Shown here piece after piece: positions 35,748 to 45,097 of a stretch of 64,000 nt of DNA. The stretch is from Martinezella calliandrae (GTDB taxonomy: Bacteria > Pseudomonadota > Alphaproteobacteria > Rhizobiales > Rhizobiaceae). The DNA lies in the NCBI RefSeq assembly GCF_030272695.1, contig NZ_JARFYN010000010.1:165662-229661 (forward strand), read 5' to 3'. Each line of letters begins with the position of its first letter. Within the stretch, counting starts at the first letter, position 1. Position numbers and translations under genes: made by a program. The notes below the pieces were generated by a model that did not search any database, was not told where the DNA came from, and saw only the letters and a program-made list of their open reading frames with translations.

Positions 35748-35895
35748 GACATGCCGAATTGCTCGACGACGGCACGATCGAGATTACTTTCGCATACAAC
35801 AACGGCGACGAGGCCATACTCAAGGCCAAACCGGAGACTACTTCAACAGCCTGCTAGAGGAAAATTCGGAGCAAGTTCCAGGGCTGCTCGCCTTG

Positions 35896-36654
35896 TTATT
35901 CCCTTCCTCGGAAGCGGCGCTGATAGGCGGGATCGTAAAGCGAGCTTTCGCGGAAATCGCTGGCGGCCAGCGACGGACCAATAAAGATCAGCGCCGTACG
36001 CTCGATCGGCTCCGCCGCGACCGTCGCCTCGATCGTGCAGAGCGTGCCGCGAAGAATGCGCTCATCCGGCCAGGACGCTTTGACAACGATCGCGACCGGA
36101 CAGTCCGGGCCATAAAGCGGCGTCAACTCTTCGACCACCTGAGGAAGCGCATGGATCGCCAGGTGGATGGCAAGCGTCGCGCCCGTGGCGCCGAATTTCT
36201 CCAAGGTTTCGTTGTTCGGCATCGGCGACGCGCGGCCGGAAACGCGGGTGAGGACAAGGCTTTGGGCAACGGCGGGTATGGTCAGCTCGCGCCCAAGAGC
36301 AGATGCCGCCGCCGCAAAGGCGGGAACCCCGGGGGTCAGCGTATAGGCGATGCCATGCTTTTCCAGACGGCGGATCTGCTCGGCAACGGCGCTCCAGACG
36401 GAGAGGTCACCCGAGTGTAGGCGGGCGACATCCTCGCCTGATGCAGCGGCCTTTAGATATTCGGCCTCGATTTCGTCCAGCGACATCGGCGCGGTGTCGA
36501 TGATACGGGCGCCGGGTGGGCAATATTGCAGCAGTTCCGGCGAAACGATCGAGCCGGCATAGAGGCAGACCGGGCATTTGCCGATCAGATCTCTGCCGCG
36601 CACGGTGATCAAGTCCGCCGCCCCCGGGCCCGCTCCAATGAAATGCACCGTCAT
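35896..36654 (-). CDS. cobM: Precorrin-4 C11-methyltransferase
   Basis: 252 residues (P. denitrificans CobM 253). SAM-dependent tetrapyrrole methylase fold: [20 protein letters not shown] at the start, [20 protein letters not shown], and [20 protein letters not shown] carrying the glycine-rich loop of this family. It methylates precorrin-4 at C-11 in aerobic cobalamin synthesis. It is 16 bases downstream of cobL in the same direction. Confidence 0.95.
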   Translation of the reverse strand: MTVHFIGAGPGAADLITVRGRDLIGKCPVCLYAGSIVSPELLQYCPPGARIIDTAPMSLDEIEAEYLKAAASGEDVARLHSGDLSVWSAVAEQIRRLEKHGIAYTLTPGVPAFAAAASALGRELTIPAVAQSLVLTRVSGRASPMPNNETLEKFGATGATLAIHLAIHALPQVVEELTPLYGPDCPVAIVVKASWPDERILRGTLCTIEATVAAEPIERTALIFIGPSLAASDFRESSLYDPAYQRRFRGRE

Positions 36655-36670
36655 TGCGCTACCTCGTCGT

Positions 36671-37903
36671 TCATTTTTGTGGTTTGACCCAGGACCATTG
36701 CGTCACCGGCATGGCCGGCCTCCAGCCGGTCATGGCGCCGATGGGTGCTACCCGGGCGATATCGATGCGGATCAGCGAGCCGCCGCGACGGGCATATTCG
36801 GCAAGCAGGATCGCCTCCATATCCGTCGTCACCGCATTGGCGACCAGCCGCCCTCCCTTCTTCAATGCCGCAATAGCCGCCTCCATGACGCCTTGATCGC
36901 TACCGCCACCGCCGATGAAGATGGCACCTGGTGCCGGCAGGCCGGCAAGTGCTTGCGGCGCATGACCTTCGATGATGGTAAGCCCTGGAACACCGAAGCT
37001 TGCCGCGTTGCGGCGAATTCGTGCAGCGCGCTCGCTGGAAGATTCGATGGCGATGGCGCGCATCGAAGAATGGACTAGCATCCATTCAATGCCGATCGAA
37101 CCGGAGCCGGCGCCTATATCCCACAACAATTCGCCATGGCGTGGCGTCAGCGCTGACAGGGTCATTGCCCGGATTTCGCGCTTGGTGATCTGGCCGTCAT
37201 GCTCGAACAGGTCGTCATCGAGCCCGGCGCTAAACGGCAGGATACGAGCGCCGTCGCCTGCCTTAACTTCGATGCCGCAAACGTTCAAATCATTGATGCC
37301 GGAGAGCGTGAAATCAGTCGCCGCTTGCGTCGAGACCCGTTCGTCGGCACCACCCAGGGCTTCGAGAACTGTTAGCGTCGACTGACCAAATCCAGTCTCC
37401 TGCAACAAGCGCGCCAGATCAGCGGGGCCTTGGCCATCCGACGTCAAGGCCAGGATCTTGCGACCGGGATGCAGGTGCGGGCGAATGAGATCGAGTGGTC
37501 GGCCATGCAGGGAAAGAACGGTGACGTCCTGCAAAGGCCAGCCGAGGCGCGAGGCGGCAAGACTGAAAGACGAAGGTGCGGGAATAACACTCATCTCGGA
37601 CGCCGCTACATGCCGCGAGAGCGTGGCGCCGACGCCGTAGAAGAAGGGATCGCCGGAAGCAAGGACGACCGTCAGCATTCCGCGTCGCGCCAGCACCGCG
37701 TCGATGGATTTTTCAAAGGGGCTCAGCCAATGATGCGCCTCGCCCTTGATCAGAGCCTGCACCAATTCGATATGCCGCGCTCCACCAAAGACGATGGGCG
37801 CCGCAGCGATCAGCCGTTTCGCCTCGTCGCCGAGTCCGGCTGGACCGTCTTCGCCGATACCGATAATAATGAGCCAGCGTTGAAAAGAAGGCATCTCAGG
37901 CAT
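36671..37903 (-). CDS. cobL: Precorrin-6B C5,15-methyltransferase (decarboxylating), two-domain
   Basis: 410 residues from the ATG at 37903; another ATG three codons later (37894) is equally possible. N-terminal CbiE-type methylase ([38 protein letters not shown]) and C-terminal CbiT domain with the Rossmann SAM motif [17 protein letters not shown] at about residue 255. It methylates C-5 and C-15 and removes the C-12 acetate carboxyl. Its start overlaps that of cobK on the other strand, so the two divergent genes share a CATG. Confidence 0.94.
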   Translation of the reverse strand: MPEMPSFQRWLIIIGIGEDGPAGLGDEAKRLIAAAPIVFGGARHIELVQALIKGEAHHWLSPFEKSIDAVLARRGMLTVVLASGDPFFYGVGATLSRHVAASEMSVIPAPSSFSLAASRLGWPLQDVTVLSLHGRPLDLIRPHLHPGRKILALTSDGQGPADLARLLQETGFGQSTLTVLEALGGADERVSTQAATDFTLSGINDLNVCGIEVKAGDGARILPFSAGLDDDLFEHDGQITKREIRAMTLSALTPRHGELLWDIGAGSGSIGIEWMLVHSSMRAIAIESSSERAARIRRNAASFGVPGLTIIEGHAPQALAGLPAPGAIFIGGGGSDQGVMEAAIAALKKGGRLVANAVTTDMEAILLAEYARRGGSLIRIDIARVAPIGAMTGWRPAMPVTQWSWVKPQK

Positions 37904-38672
37904 GGGCACGACCCGAATTCTGATCTTGGGCGGCACGACGGAAGCCCGGCAATTGGCGGAGGCTCTGGCGTCCCGCGCCGATCTCGACGTCGTGCTGTCG
38001 CTTGCCGGCAGAACCATCGAACCTGCTCCGCAGCCGGTTCCGGTGCGTACCGGCGGCTTCGGTGGCGCAGACGGTCTTGCCAGCTATTTGAAGGACGAAG
38101 CAATCGATTTGATGATCGATGCGACCCATCCCTTCGCCGCCCGCATGTCCGCAAACGCGGCGCAAGCGGCGCAGCTCTGCGGCATCTCCGTTTTTGCACT
38201 TCGCCGTCCAGCTTGGCTGCCGGTCGAAGGCGATCGCTGGCGTTCGGTTCAAGGTGTTCCGAAGGCTATAGCGGCGCTTGGCCCCTCGCCTCTCCACGTC
38301 TTCCTGGCGATTGGCCGGCAGGAGGCGCACCAGGCCAATGCCGCGCCCATCCATCATTATTGGGTGCGCAGTGTCGATCCGGTCGAACTGCCGCTGACGG
38401 TGCCCAATGTCACCTATATCCATGCCAAGGGTCCATTCCGGCTCGAAGACGAACTGGCCTTGTTGCGGCAATATCATATCGACGTGATCGTGACGAAGAA
38501 CAGCGGCGGCAGCGCAACCTACGCGAAGATCGAGGCAGCCCGACAACTCGGCATCGAAGTGATCATGATCGAGCGCGCGCCCGCAGCCGATATGCTGGCG
38601 GTCGAGACTGTCGAGGCAGCGCTCAATCATGTCGATCATCTCGCCCCTTCCTTGATGAAGCGTGGCGTATAG
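37902..38672 (+). CDS. cobK: Precorrin-6A reductase
   Basis: 256 residues. AGAAGG lies ahead of the ATG at 37902. CobK features: TRILILGGTTEARQLAEALA for the dinucleotide fold, MIDATHPFAARMSANAAQAA, and IVTKNSGGSATYAKIEAARQ near the C-terminus. It reduces the precorrin-6A macrocycle with NADPH. It is the only plus-strand gene within the cob block: its start overlaps cobL divergently, and its last 37 bases overlap the cobJ end convergently, so no room remains for its own promoter outside coding DNA. Confidence 0.95.
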   Translation: MGTTRILILGGTTEARQLAEALASRADLDVVLSLAGRTIEPAPQPVPVRTGGFGGADGLASYLKDEAIDLMIDATHPFAARMSANAAQAAQLCGISVFALRRPAWLPVEGDRWRSVQGVPKAIAALGPSPLHVFLAIGRQEAHQANAAPIHHYWVRSVDPVELPLTVPNVTYIHAKGPFRLEDELALLRQYHIDVIVTKNSGGSATYAKIEAARQLGIEVIMIERAPAADMLAVETVEAALNHVDHLAPSLMKRGV

Positions 38673-39400
38673 ACCAGATCGGGTTTCGCCTCGCGGGCAA
38701 TGACGCGCGTCTCAGCCGAGCCGATGATGACGCAGGTCGCCATATCGGCGCTCGATGCTTGCGCATCCGCCAGCCTTGCAATTGTCATGCGCTCATCCGG
38801 CCGGCCTGCGGCGCGCCCGAAAATGACGGGCGTCTCGGCCGGCAGAACTTCGCGCAAGATGTCAAAGGCTTTGCCAAGCTGCCAGGGACGCGCTTTGCTG
38901 ATGGGATTATAGAAGGCGATGACGAGCCCAGCTTCCGCGACCAATCGCAGTCTATTTTCTATTGTATTCCAGGGCTTTAGATTGTCGGACAGCGAGATGG
39001 CGCAGAAATCGTGCCCCAAAGGCGCGCCGATCCGAGCCGCGACGGCAAGCATGGCGGTAATGCCCGGCACGACGACGAGATCGACATCCCGCCATTCGTT
39101 GGGTCCATTGTCGATCGCCTCGCAGACGGCCGCCGCCATGGCAAAGACACCGGGATCGCCGCCGGAGACGACGCAGATATTTGCGCCGGCGGTCGCACGC
39201 TCGAGCGCCGCCTTGGCCCGATCCAACTCTTCGCGATTGTCGGAAGCGTGCCGGATCTGATCCGGTCGCAGCGACAGGCGGTCGAGATAGGGGCCGTAAC
39301 CGAAAAATTCAGCGGCGTCGCCCACAGCCGCCAGCGCTTCCGGCGTCATTTGCGCAGGATTGCCGGGACCAGTGCCGATCACATAGAGGCGGCCGCTCAT
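38636..39400 (-). CDS. cobJ: Precorrin-3B C17-methyltransferase
   Basis: 254 residues from the ATG at 39400, the length of P. denitrificans CobJ, and in ATGA overlap with the cobI stop. Motifs: GRLYVIGTGPGNPAQMTPEA, FFGYGPYLDRL, CVVSGGDPGVFAMAAAVCEA and VIAFYNPISKARPWQLGKA, all typical. It methylates C-17 with ring contraction. Confidence 0.95.
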   Translation of the reverse strand: MSGRLYVIGTGPGNPAQMTPEALAAVGDAAEFFGYGPYLDRLSLRPDQIRHASDNREELDRAKAALERATAGANICVVSGGDPGVFAMAAAVCEAIDNGPNEWRDVDLVVVPGITAMLAVAARIGAPLGHDFCAISLSDNLKPWNTIENRLRLVAEAGLVIAFYNPISKARPWQLGKAFDILREVLPAETPVIFGRAAGRPDERMTIARLADAQASSADMATCVIIGSAETRVIAREAKPDLVYTPRFIKEGAR

Positions 39401-40134
39401 GGTTTGCCTGCCCAACCGGGAACTAGGATTAGGGAGAAATAGGGCGCCTCGGCGTCTACCCTTTCCGCAAGTGGCGTTATGGCACCGTTCGTCATTGTAC
39501 CGCGCTCGACGTAGACCGCTTCGCCAAGACGTCCCGCGGCTTCAAGGGCCCGGCGAATTTTCCCCAAATTGCGGCCGACCTTCATGATCACGGCGGCCTG
39601 CGTGTCGGAAAGGCGGCGGGCAAGTTCAGCTTCCGCCATCGTACCGGGGAGTACGGAAAGAACATCGTCGCCCTGAACAATCGGCAGTCCAGCCAACGAC
39701 CAGCAGCCAGACATCGCCGTTACCCCGGGAATGACTTCTGTCGGATAGCGGTCAGCAAGACGCACATGCAGATGCATGTAGGAGCCGTAAAACAGCGGAT
39801 CGCCTTCGCTGAGCACGGCTACAGTCTTGCCAGCGTTCAGATAGGCGGCGACCATTTCAGCGGAGGCATTATAGAAGTTAGTAATCTGGCTCTTGTAGTC
39901 CGCCTCGTTCTTGTCGATTTCCGTCGTCACGGGATAGTAGAGCGGCAACAGCATCACGTCGGTTCTGAGCAGATCGCCGACGACGGCGCGGCCGTTGCCG
40001 TTTCTCCCCTGCTTGGCGAAATAGGCAACGACGTCGGCTTTCTCCAAGGCCCTGACGGCTTTGACGGTCAGCAATTCCGGATCACCAGGCCCAGTACCGA
40101 CCCCGATCAGCCGGCCCGTGGAATGCGCGCTCAT
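39397..40134 (-). CDS. cobI: Precorrin-2 C20-methyltransferase
   Basis: 245 residues starting at 40134 in ATGA overlap with cobH. Motifs: GRLIGVGTGPGDPELLTVKA, VAVLSEGDPLFYGSYMHLHV, and EVIPGVTAMSGCWSLAGLPI. It adds the C-20 methyl group that is later lost on ring contraction. A long upstream extension of the frame inside cobH is not coding. Confidence 0.95.
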   Translation of the reverse strand: MSAHSTGRLIGVGTGPGDPELLTVKAVRALEKADVVAYFAKQGRNGNGRAVVGDLLRTDVMLLPLYYPVTTEIDKNEADYKSQITNFYNASAEMVAAYLNAGKTVAVLSEGDPLFYGSYMHLHVRLADRYPTEVIPGVTAMSGCWSLAGLPIVQGDDVLSVLPGTMAEAELARRLSDTQAAVIMKVGRNLGKIRRALEAAGRLGEAVYVERGTMTNGAITPLAERVDAEAPYFSLILVPGWAGKP

Positions 40135-40763
40135 AGGCCAGGCCTCGCCAATGCGTTGATCGCGGCGGCGGTGATGGCGCTGCCGCCAAGACGGCCACGG
40201 ACTATCGCATAAGCAACGCCATAGGAATTTTCCGCCACCGCGTCCTTGGATTCCGCAGCTCCGACGAATCCGACGGGCATGCCGATGATGGCCGCCGGCT
40301 TCGGCGCGCCGTCGCGTAGCATTTCGAGGAGATGGAACAACGCCGTCGGCGCATTGCCGATGGCGACGACAGATCCGGCCAGGCGGTCGCCCCAAAGATG
40401 CATCGCGGCCGCCGAGCGGGTATTGCCGATCGTCCTTGCCAGTTCAGCCGTGCGGGGATCACGCAGCGTGCAGATCACTTCATTGGCCGCCGGCAGACGT
40501 GCGCGCGTGACACCGTGGGCGACCATCTCGGCATCGCAGAAGATCGGCGCGCCGTTTTCGAGTGCGGCACGGGCCGCGGCGACGAAATCGGGAGAGAAGA
40601 CGAAATGTTGCGATGCTTCGACCAGGCCGCAGGCATGGATCATGCGAACAGCGACATCGGCTTCCGAATCCGAAAAACGCGATAGATCAGCCTCGCCGCG
40701 GATGATCGCGAAGGAGCGTTCGTAGATCGCATCGCCCTCGCGGATATAATCATAGTCAGGCAT
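40131..40763 (-). CDS. cobH: Precorrin-8X methylmutase
   Basis: 210 residues, exactly the length of P. denitrificans CobH. GGGGTAGGA precedes the ATG at 40763. Typical sequence: YDYIREGDAIYERSFAIIRG, the catalytic-histidine region VAVRMIHACGLVEASQHFVF, and VGFVGAAESKDAVAENSYGV. It moves the methyl group from C-11 to C-12 to give hydrogenobyrinate. It follows cobG by 2 bases. Confidence 0.95.
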   Translation of the reverse strand: MPDYDYIREGDAIYERSFAIIRGEADLSRFSDSEADVAVRMIHACGLVEASQHFVFSPDFVAAARAALENGAPIFCDAEMVAHGVTRARLPAANEVICTLRDPRTAELARTIGNTRSAAAMHLWGDRLAGSVVAIGNAPTALFHLLEMLRDGAPKPAAIIGMPVGFVGAAESKDAVAENSYGVAYAIVRGRLGGSAITAAAINALARPGL

Positions 40764-40765
40764 TC

Positions 40766-42178
40766 CTACCCCTGTCGTAGCGCTGTAACGATCGCATTGG
40801 TTCCGAGCCGTGTAAGACACTCCTCGGCCGATTCGCCAGCAACTTTGTTATTCCGCACCAGCCTGCTCATCTGTGTCAGCGCGGATTTTAGCTCATCTTT
40901 TCCGATGTAGGCCACTGGCGCACTGGATGCGGACCCATTTACGACAATGCCATAGCCCATTGGCGCACCGACGATGGTGAGAGCGGCCGCGTCTGGCCGG
41001 GCACAGCCCTTGCGACAGCCGGACAGATGAATGGTGAGCGAGCCGTCAAGCAGTTCAGGGGCCGTGCCGGCAAGATCCGTCGCGACGGATTTCGTTGCGT
41101 AGAAAGCGGAAGCGCAGGCCCCTGCTCCGGAACAGACGTCTATGTGGTTGAGCGGATCATTCGCGTTCGTGCGAAAACCACATCCGGCAGCGGCCAATCG
41201 AATATCTTCGGCTGACAAGGCATCAAGACCCAGCACCAAAATGGCATGTTCCGGAGCGGTGCGGATTTCGGTTGCTCCGGCAGCCTCACTGACGGCGAGA
41301 AAGCTCAGAATGTCCTTCGCGTGAATTTGACCGAAGCAGGGGCGCAGGCCGAGCGCCAGACGATCGCCGCCGAGAACATGGATGCCGATCGGCGAAACAT
41401 GCTGTTCGGTTATGCAAAGGGCACCGACGTCCGGCGACTGAAACTCCGTTCTGAGGCTGTCTAAGTCGAGATTGCGGCCCCGTGCGCGCGGCCCGATACG
41501 CGCAAGCGTTTTCAGAAGCCCAATAATGGCCGGTATGGATTGTTCGGCAGAGAGAGAGGCGAGAACCTTGGCCGTTTCTGCCGTGCCGCCTATGGCAAGA
41601 ACCCATATGGTCGAACCATCGGGGGTTCTTGTCGCTCTCAACCGAATATCGGCAGATATCGCATCCAGATTCAGCCGCCCGCCGGTTTCGATGATGATAG
41701 TCAGCTTGGGCGCCAGTGCCGGCTGAGGATCGAGCGCGGCAATCTGCTGACGAAGCCGTGTGGCCAGTTCCCGGGCATCGGCGATTTCCAGCGGGTCCAA
41801 CCCGTTGAGCGGCGGGATCTCGATCGTAACGCCGCTTTCAGGGTCTATGCCAGCACGTTCGATGTCCGCTGCCAGGCCGCCAACGCTTTGCGCCGTCATG
41901 CCGCGCAATTGGAGATTGCCGCGCGCCGTGATTTCGATCAACCCGTTACCATGTCTGTCTGCCGCCTCAGCAAGTGCTCGGAATTGCCGGATCGTCAGAC
42001 CCGGCGTCGTTGGACGCAGCCTCACGAGCAGCCCGTCACCGGTGATCATCGGGGCGCTGAGCGACGGGCACGCACCGCGGGCAATCGATACCGTATCTGG
42101 GGCGCAGGCAATAGCGTCGACGTCCATCCGCGAGGTGATATCGCGCCCTTCGATCATTTGCCTATCGCTTGTTCCCAT
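40766..42178 (-). CDS. cobG: Precorrin-3B synthase
   Basis: 470 residues. AAGGATGG precedes the ATG at 42178. A sulfite/nitrite-reductase-like protein with ferredoxin-like halves; the [4Fe-4S] cysteines are in DVCSGAGACASAFYA (~residue 355) and the paired HLSGCRKGCARPDAAALTIV (~390). It hydroxylates precorrin-3A using O2, the step that defines the aerobic cobalamin route. Downstream cobH, I and J follow without gaps. Confidence 0.94.
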   Translation of the reverse strand: MGTSDRQMIEGRDITSRMDVDAIACAPDTVSIARGACPSLSAPMITGDGLLVRLRPTTPGLTIRQFRALAEAADRHGNGLIEITARGNLQLRGMTAQSVGGLAADIERAGIDPESGVTIEIPPLNGLDPLEIADARELATRLRQQIAALDPQPALAPKLTIIIETGGRLNLDAISADIRLRATRTPDGSTIWVLAIGGTAETAKVLASLSAEQSIPAIIGLLKTLARIGPRARGRNLDLDSLRTEFQSPDVGALCITEQHVSPIGIHVLGGDRLALGLRPCFGQIHAKDILSFLAVSEAAGATEIRTAPEHAILVLGLDALSAEDIRLAAAGCGFRTNANDPLNHIDVCSGAGACASAFYATKSVATDLAGTAPELLDGSLTIHLSGCRKGCARPDAAALTIVGAPMGYGIVVNGSASSAPVAYIGKDELKSALTQMSRLVRNNKVAGESAEECLTRLGTNAIVTALRQG

Positions 42179-42254
42179 AAGACCATCCTTCCGAAGGACA
42201 TGTCCTTACACAATCCCAATCGACGGGCAAACAATTTGGCGGGGGCATAACGCC

Positions 42255-43031
42255 TCATGCCTGATCGTCGAAGTCTGAGCCTTTGCGCAACAGATAGATG
42301 TCCATGATCCAGCCATGTTTGGCCCGCGCTGCCGCCCGGGTCGCCACGATACGGTCAGAGACATCGGCGAGCCGACCGGCGATGGTGATCTCATCCTCGG
42401 TACCGAGATAGGCGCCCCAATAAATATAGGCCTCGGGATCATCGATCCTTTTGAAAGCCAGCTCGCCGTCGAGCATGACGACAGCGGTTTCAACCATAGC
42501 CGGAAAGCTCTCGGAAAGCCGGCGGCCGGTGGTGACCTGCACCGGCTTTCCGACGAGGTTGAGCGGAATGCGGTGGCTCGCGGTCAAAGCCTGGATGCTG
42601 GTGATTCCGGGGATGACGCTGTAGTCGAGGTCTACGCGATCCCGTGCCTTGACCCGCTCGACGATGCGGATCGTGCTGTCGTAGAGACTGGGATCGCCCC
42701 AGACCAGGAATGCAGCACTTCGCCCTTCCGTCATATGATCCTCAAACAGCTGCTCATAAGTCGACGAAATTTGCGCATGCCAGTCATCGACGCTTTGAAC
42801 GTAGCTGCGCTCGGCTGTCTGGCGCACCGGCACGGCATAGTCGACGAAACGGACAGCCTTGTTCGTAACATAGCGCTGGCAGATATCTTTGCGCACATCG
42901 GCAAGCTCGGCCTTGGCCGCGCCTTTGCTGGGGATGAAGATCACATCCACCTTGTTCAGCGCGTTGATCGCCTGCACGGTCAGGTGCTCGGGATTTCCCG
43001 TTCCGATGCCGACAATAAAGATGTGCCTCAT
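42255..43031 (-). CDS. cobF: Precorrin-6A synthase (deacetylating)
   Basis: 258 residues. The ATG at 43031 is chosen over one at 43037, because GAGG is then 8 bases away rather than overlapping. Motifs: RHIFIVGIGTGNPEHLTVQA, VDVIFIPSKGAAKAELADVR, and AAFLVWGDPSLYDSTIRIVE with PGITSIQALTASHRIPLNLV. It methylates C-1 with loss of the C-20 acetyl unit. It is the first cob gene in the minus-strand series; no cobalamin riboswitch is apparent in the short leader. Confidence 0.94.
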   Translation of the reverse strand: MRHIFIVGIGTGNPEHLTVQAINALNKVDVIFIPSKGAAKAELADVRKDICQRYVTNKAVRFVDYAVPVRQTAERSYVQSVDDWHAQISSTYEQLFEDHMTEGRSAAFLVWGDPSLYDSTIRIVERVKARDRVDLDYSVIPGITSIQALTASHRIPLNLVGKPVQVTTGRRLSESFPAMVETAVVMLDGELAFKRIDDPEAYIYWGAYLGTEDEITIAGRLADVSDRIVATRAAARAKHGWIMDIYLLRKGSDFDDQA

Positions 43032-43046
43032 TTCCATGCCCTCGTT

Positions 43047-43067
43047 CTTGCGGCTGTTTGCCGCAAG
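43047..43067. other. Hairpin between the CUT2 importer operon and cobF
   Basis: CTTGCGGC (43047-43054) and GCCGCAAG (43060-43067) form a perfect 8-bp stem with a 5-nt loop and no T-run. It is downstream of the importer operon and 16 bp upstream of cobF, so it may mark the end of one unit or lie in the leader of the other. Confidence 0.5.
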
Positions 43068-43121
43068 CAGGAGGTCATTTCAAGTGCTGAAGTGCTCGGT
43101 ACAGGTCTAAGCGAGGTATCT

Positions 43122-44105
43122 CTAACTCAGCTTTTGTCGCCCGTAGAGCAGCAGCATGCAGATAATGACGACGCCATAGATGAGCTGCCGTCCGGCTTCT
43201 TCAATCTGCATGACGGACAGGATGGATTGGAGAAGGGTGATCAGGATGACGCCCGCGACGGTTCCGAGATAGGACCCTTTGCCGCCGAGCACATGGGTTC
43301 CACCGAGAACGACGGCCGCGATCGAGGGCAAAAGATAGGCGTCTCCCATCGATTGCGATGCCTTGGACGCATAGCCGGCCAACAGCACTCCGCCGAGGGC
43401 GCTGAGCGCGCCGGAAATGACGAAGGCCAGCAAGGTGATGCGGCGCGTGTCGATCCCCGACATATAGGCAGCTCTCTCCCGGTTGCCGATCGCATATAGC
43501 GAACGGCCGAATGTGGTCCTGACGAGCAGGAAAACGGCGAGAATACCGACAAGCAGCCAGACGAGCACACCATTCGGGATTGGGGGGATCACATAGCCGG
43601 TCGCGAGAAAACGCATCGCCGGAGACGCGGAATCCTGCGGCGCGAAGCCTCCGGTGTAGACAACCATCAACCCCTGCACGACCGCGTTCGTGGCAAGTGT
43701 GATGATCATCGACGGGATGCGCAGATAGGCGACCGCAAGGCCGTTAACCGCGCCGATGACCGCACCGCAGAAGATCCCGAACGGAATGGCGAAGAACGAT
43801 CCGAAACTGCCGTAGGCGGTTGCGGCGCAAGCCATCATCGCTCCGGCGGCGACGACCCAGGGTACGGAGAGGTCGATCTGCCCGATGAGAATGACCATCA
43901 TCATGCCAGTCGCGATGACGCCGAGAAACGAGGCGACCTTCAATTGTTGCAGCAGATAGTCCGGCGACAGGAAATTCGACGAGTAGATGGAGCCGCCGAG
44001 AAGCAGCAACAGGATGCAGCCGAAGGCGATTGCCACCGCCGGATCGACACGGCGCAGGCGCGCGGGTATGCCGGACCGCCGCATGAGGGATGCATCCTCG
44101 CTCAT
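43122..44105 (-). CDS. CUT2 sugar ABC transporter permease (second)
   Basis: 327 residues from the ATG at 44105, which overlaps the stop of the preceding gene (ATGA). About 8-10 membrane segments. RbsC/AraH signatures include GRSLYAIGNRERAAYMSGID and VVLGGTHVLGGKGSYLGTVA. One of two permeases forming a heterodimeric channel with the product of the next gene upstream; last gene of the operon. Confidence 0.92.
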   Translation of the reverse strand: MSEDASLMRRSGIPARLRRVDPAVAIAFGCILLLLLGGSIYSSNFLSPDYLLQQLKVASFLGVIATGMMMVILIGQIDLSVPWVVAAGAMMACAATAYGSFGSFFAIPFGIFCGAVIGAVNGLAVAYLRIPSMIITLATNAVVQGLMVVYTGGFAPQDSASPAMRFLATGYVIPPIPNGVLVWLLVGILAVFLLVRTTFGRSLYAIGNRERAAYMSGIDTRRITLLAFVISGALSALGGVLLAGYASKASQSMGDAYLLPSIAAVVLGGTHVLGGKGSYLGTVAGVILITLLQSILSVMQIEEAGRQLIYGVVIICMLLLYGRQKLS

Positions 44106-45097
44106 TGAAACCACTCCAGACGATTGCGAACCCGCGCCAAACCCATGCTGCCTATGCTGATCGCCAGCATCAGCACGATGCCTTGGAACAAGGGTTGCCA
44201 GAGAGGATCAAGATCGAACACGAACAGCAGATCACCGATCGTTCGAAAAGCCAGAGCGCCAAAGACGGCCCCGACAGCGCCACCCTTCCCACCCGCCAGC
44301 GAAACGCCGCCAAGCACCACGGCCGCGATCGAATAAAGCGTATAGGCATTGCCGCTCGCGAACGCGGCTTCGCCAGTATAGGAAAAGAAGGTCAGATAGA
44401 GCCCGCCGATCGCCGACATCAGCCCCGCCAGCGCGTAGGCTGCGAATTTCGCACGCTTGATCGGCATGCCGGACATGTAGGCGGCGTTTTCGGCGGATCC
44501 GGCTGCATAGGCGGCGCGGCCCAGAATCGACCTGCTGAAGGGGATCCAGAAGATCAGGAGGGCCGCCGCGAGGACGACCAAACTTGCCGGGACTACACCG
44601 AAAAGCTTGGAGGTGAAGGCATCCGCCAGCGTCTCGTTCACCGCGCCACCAGGCGTCGGACGCAGCACCAGGGCAAACCCGAAGAAGATTGCGCTGGTCG
44701 CGATCGTGGTGACGATCGGCTGCAATCGCCCGAAGATGATGATCAGCCCGTTCAGCATGCCGCAGGCAAGACCCGTCAATAAAACGGCGATCACCCCCAA
44801 AGCGGTCTGAAACGGCGTTCCGACGACAAGCCACGAGGCGAGACAATTTGACAGGATGAGGATCATACCGACAGACAGATCGATACCCGCGGTGATGACC
44901 ACAAAGCATTGCGCCATCGCCACGAAAGCAAGCAACGCCGCCTTGTTCGAGGCGGTCTGCACCACATTCGGAGTAAACCCAGCCGGGTGGTTCGAGACAT
45001 AGATAGCGAACATGACCACAAAGAGCACTGCTGCCAGCAGCGCCCCCTTGTGTTGCGCATACCAGAAGCGCCACTCTGCGTGAGCTATGTCTTTCAT
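44102..45097 (-). CDS. CUT2 sugar ABC transporter permease (first)
   Basis: 331 residues, start overlapping the stop of the ATPase gene. Membrane helices throughout, with the conserved GRAAYAAGSAENAAYMSGMP and AAVVLGGVSLAGGKGGAVGA. Two different permeases in one operon is common in rhizobial CUT2 systems (as in YtfT/YjfF). Confidence 0.92.
   Translation of the reverse strand: MKDIAHAEWRFWYAQHKGALLAAVLFVVMFAIYVSNHPAGFTPNVVQTASNKAALLAFVAMAQCFVVITAGIDLSVGMILILSNCLASWLVVGTPFQTALGVIAVLLTGLACGMLNGLIIIFGRLQPIVTTIATSAIFFGFALVLRPTPGGAVNETLADAFTSKLFGVVPASLVVLAAALLIFWIPFSRSILGRAAYAAGSAENAAYMSGMPIKRAKFAAYALAGLMSAIGGLYLTFFSYTGEAAFASGNAYTLYSIAAVVLGGVSLAGGKGGAVGAVFGALAFRTIGDLLFVFDLDPLWQPLFQGIVLMLAISIGSMGLARVRNRLEWFQ

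Noticed and set aside
37430..38980. Very long plus-strand frame across cobL and cobK
   Set aside because: Low-complexity Arg/Ser/Gly composition, and contradicted by well-recognised genes in other frames.
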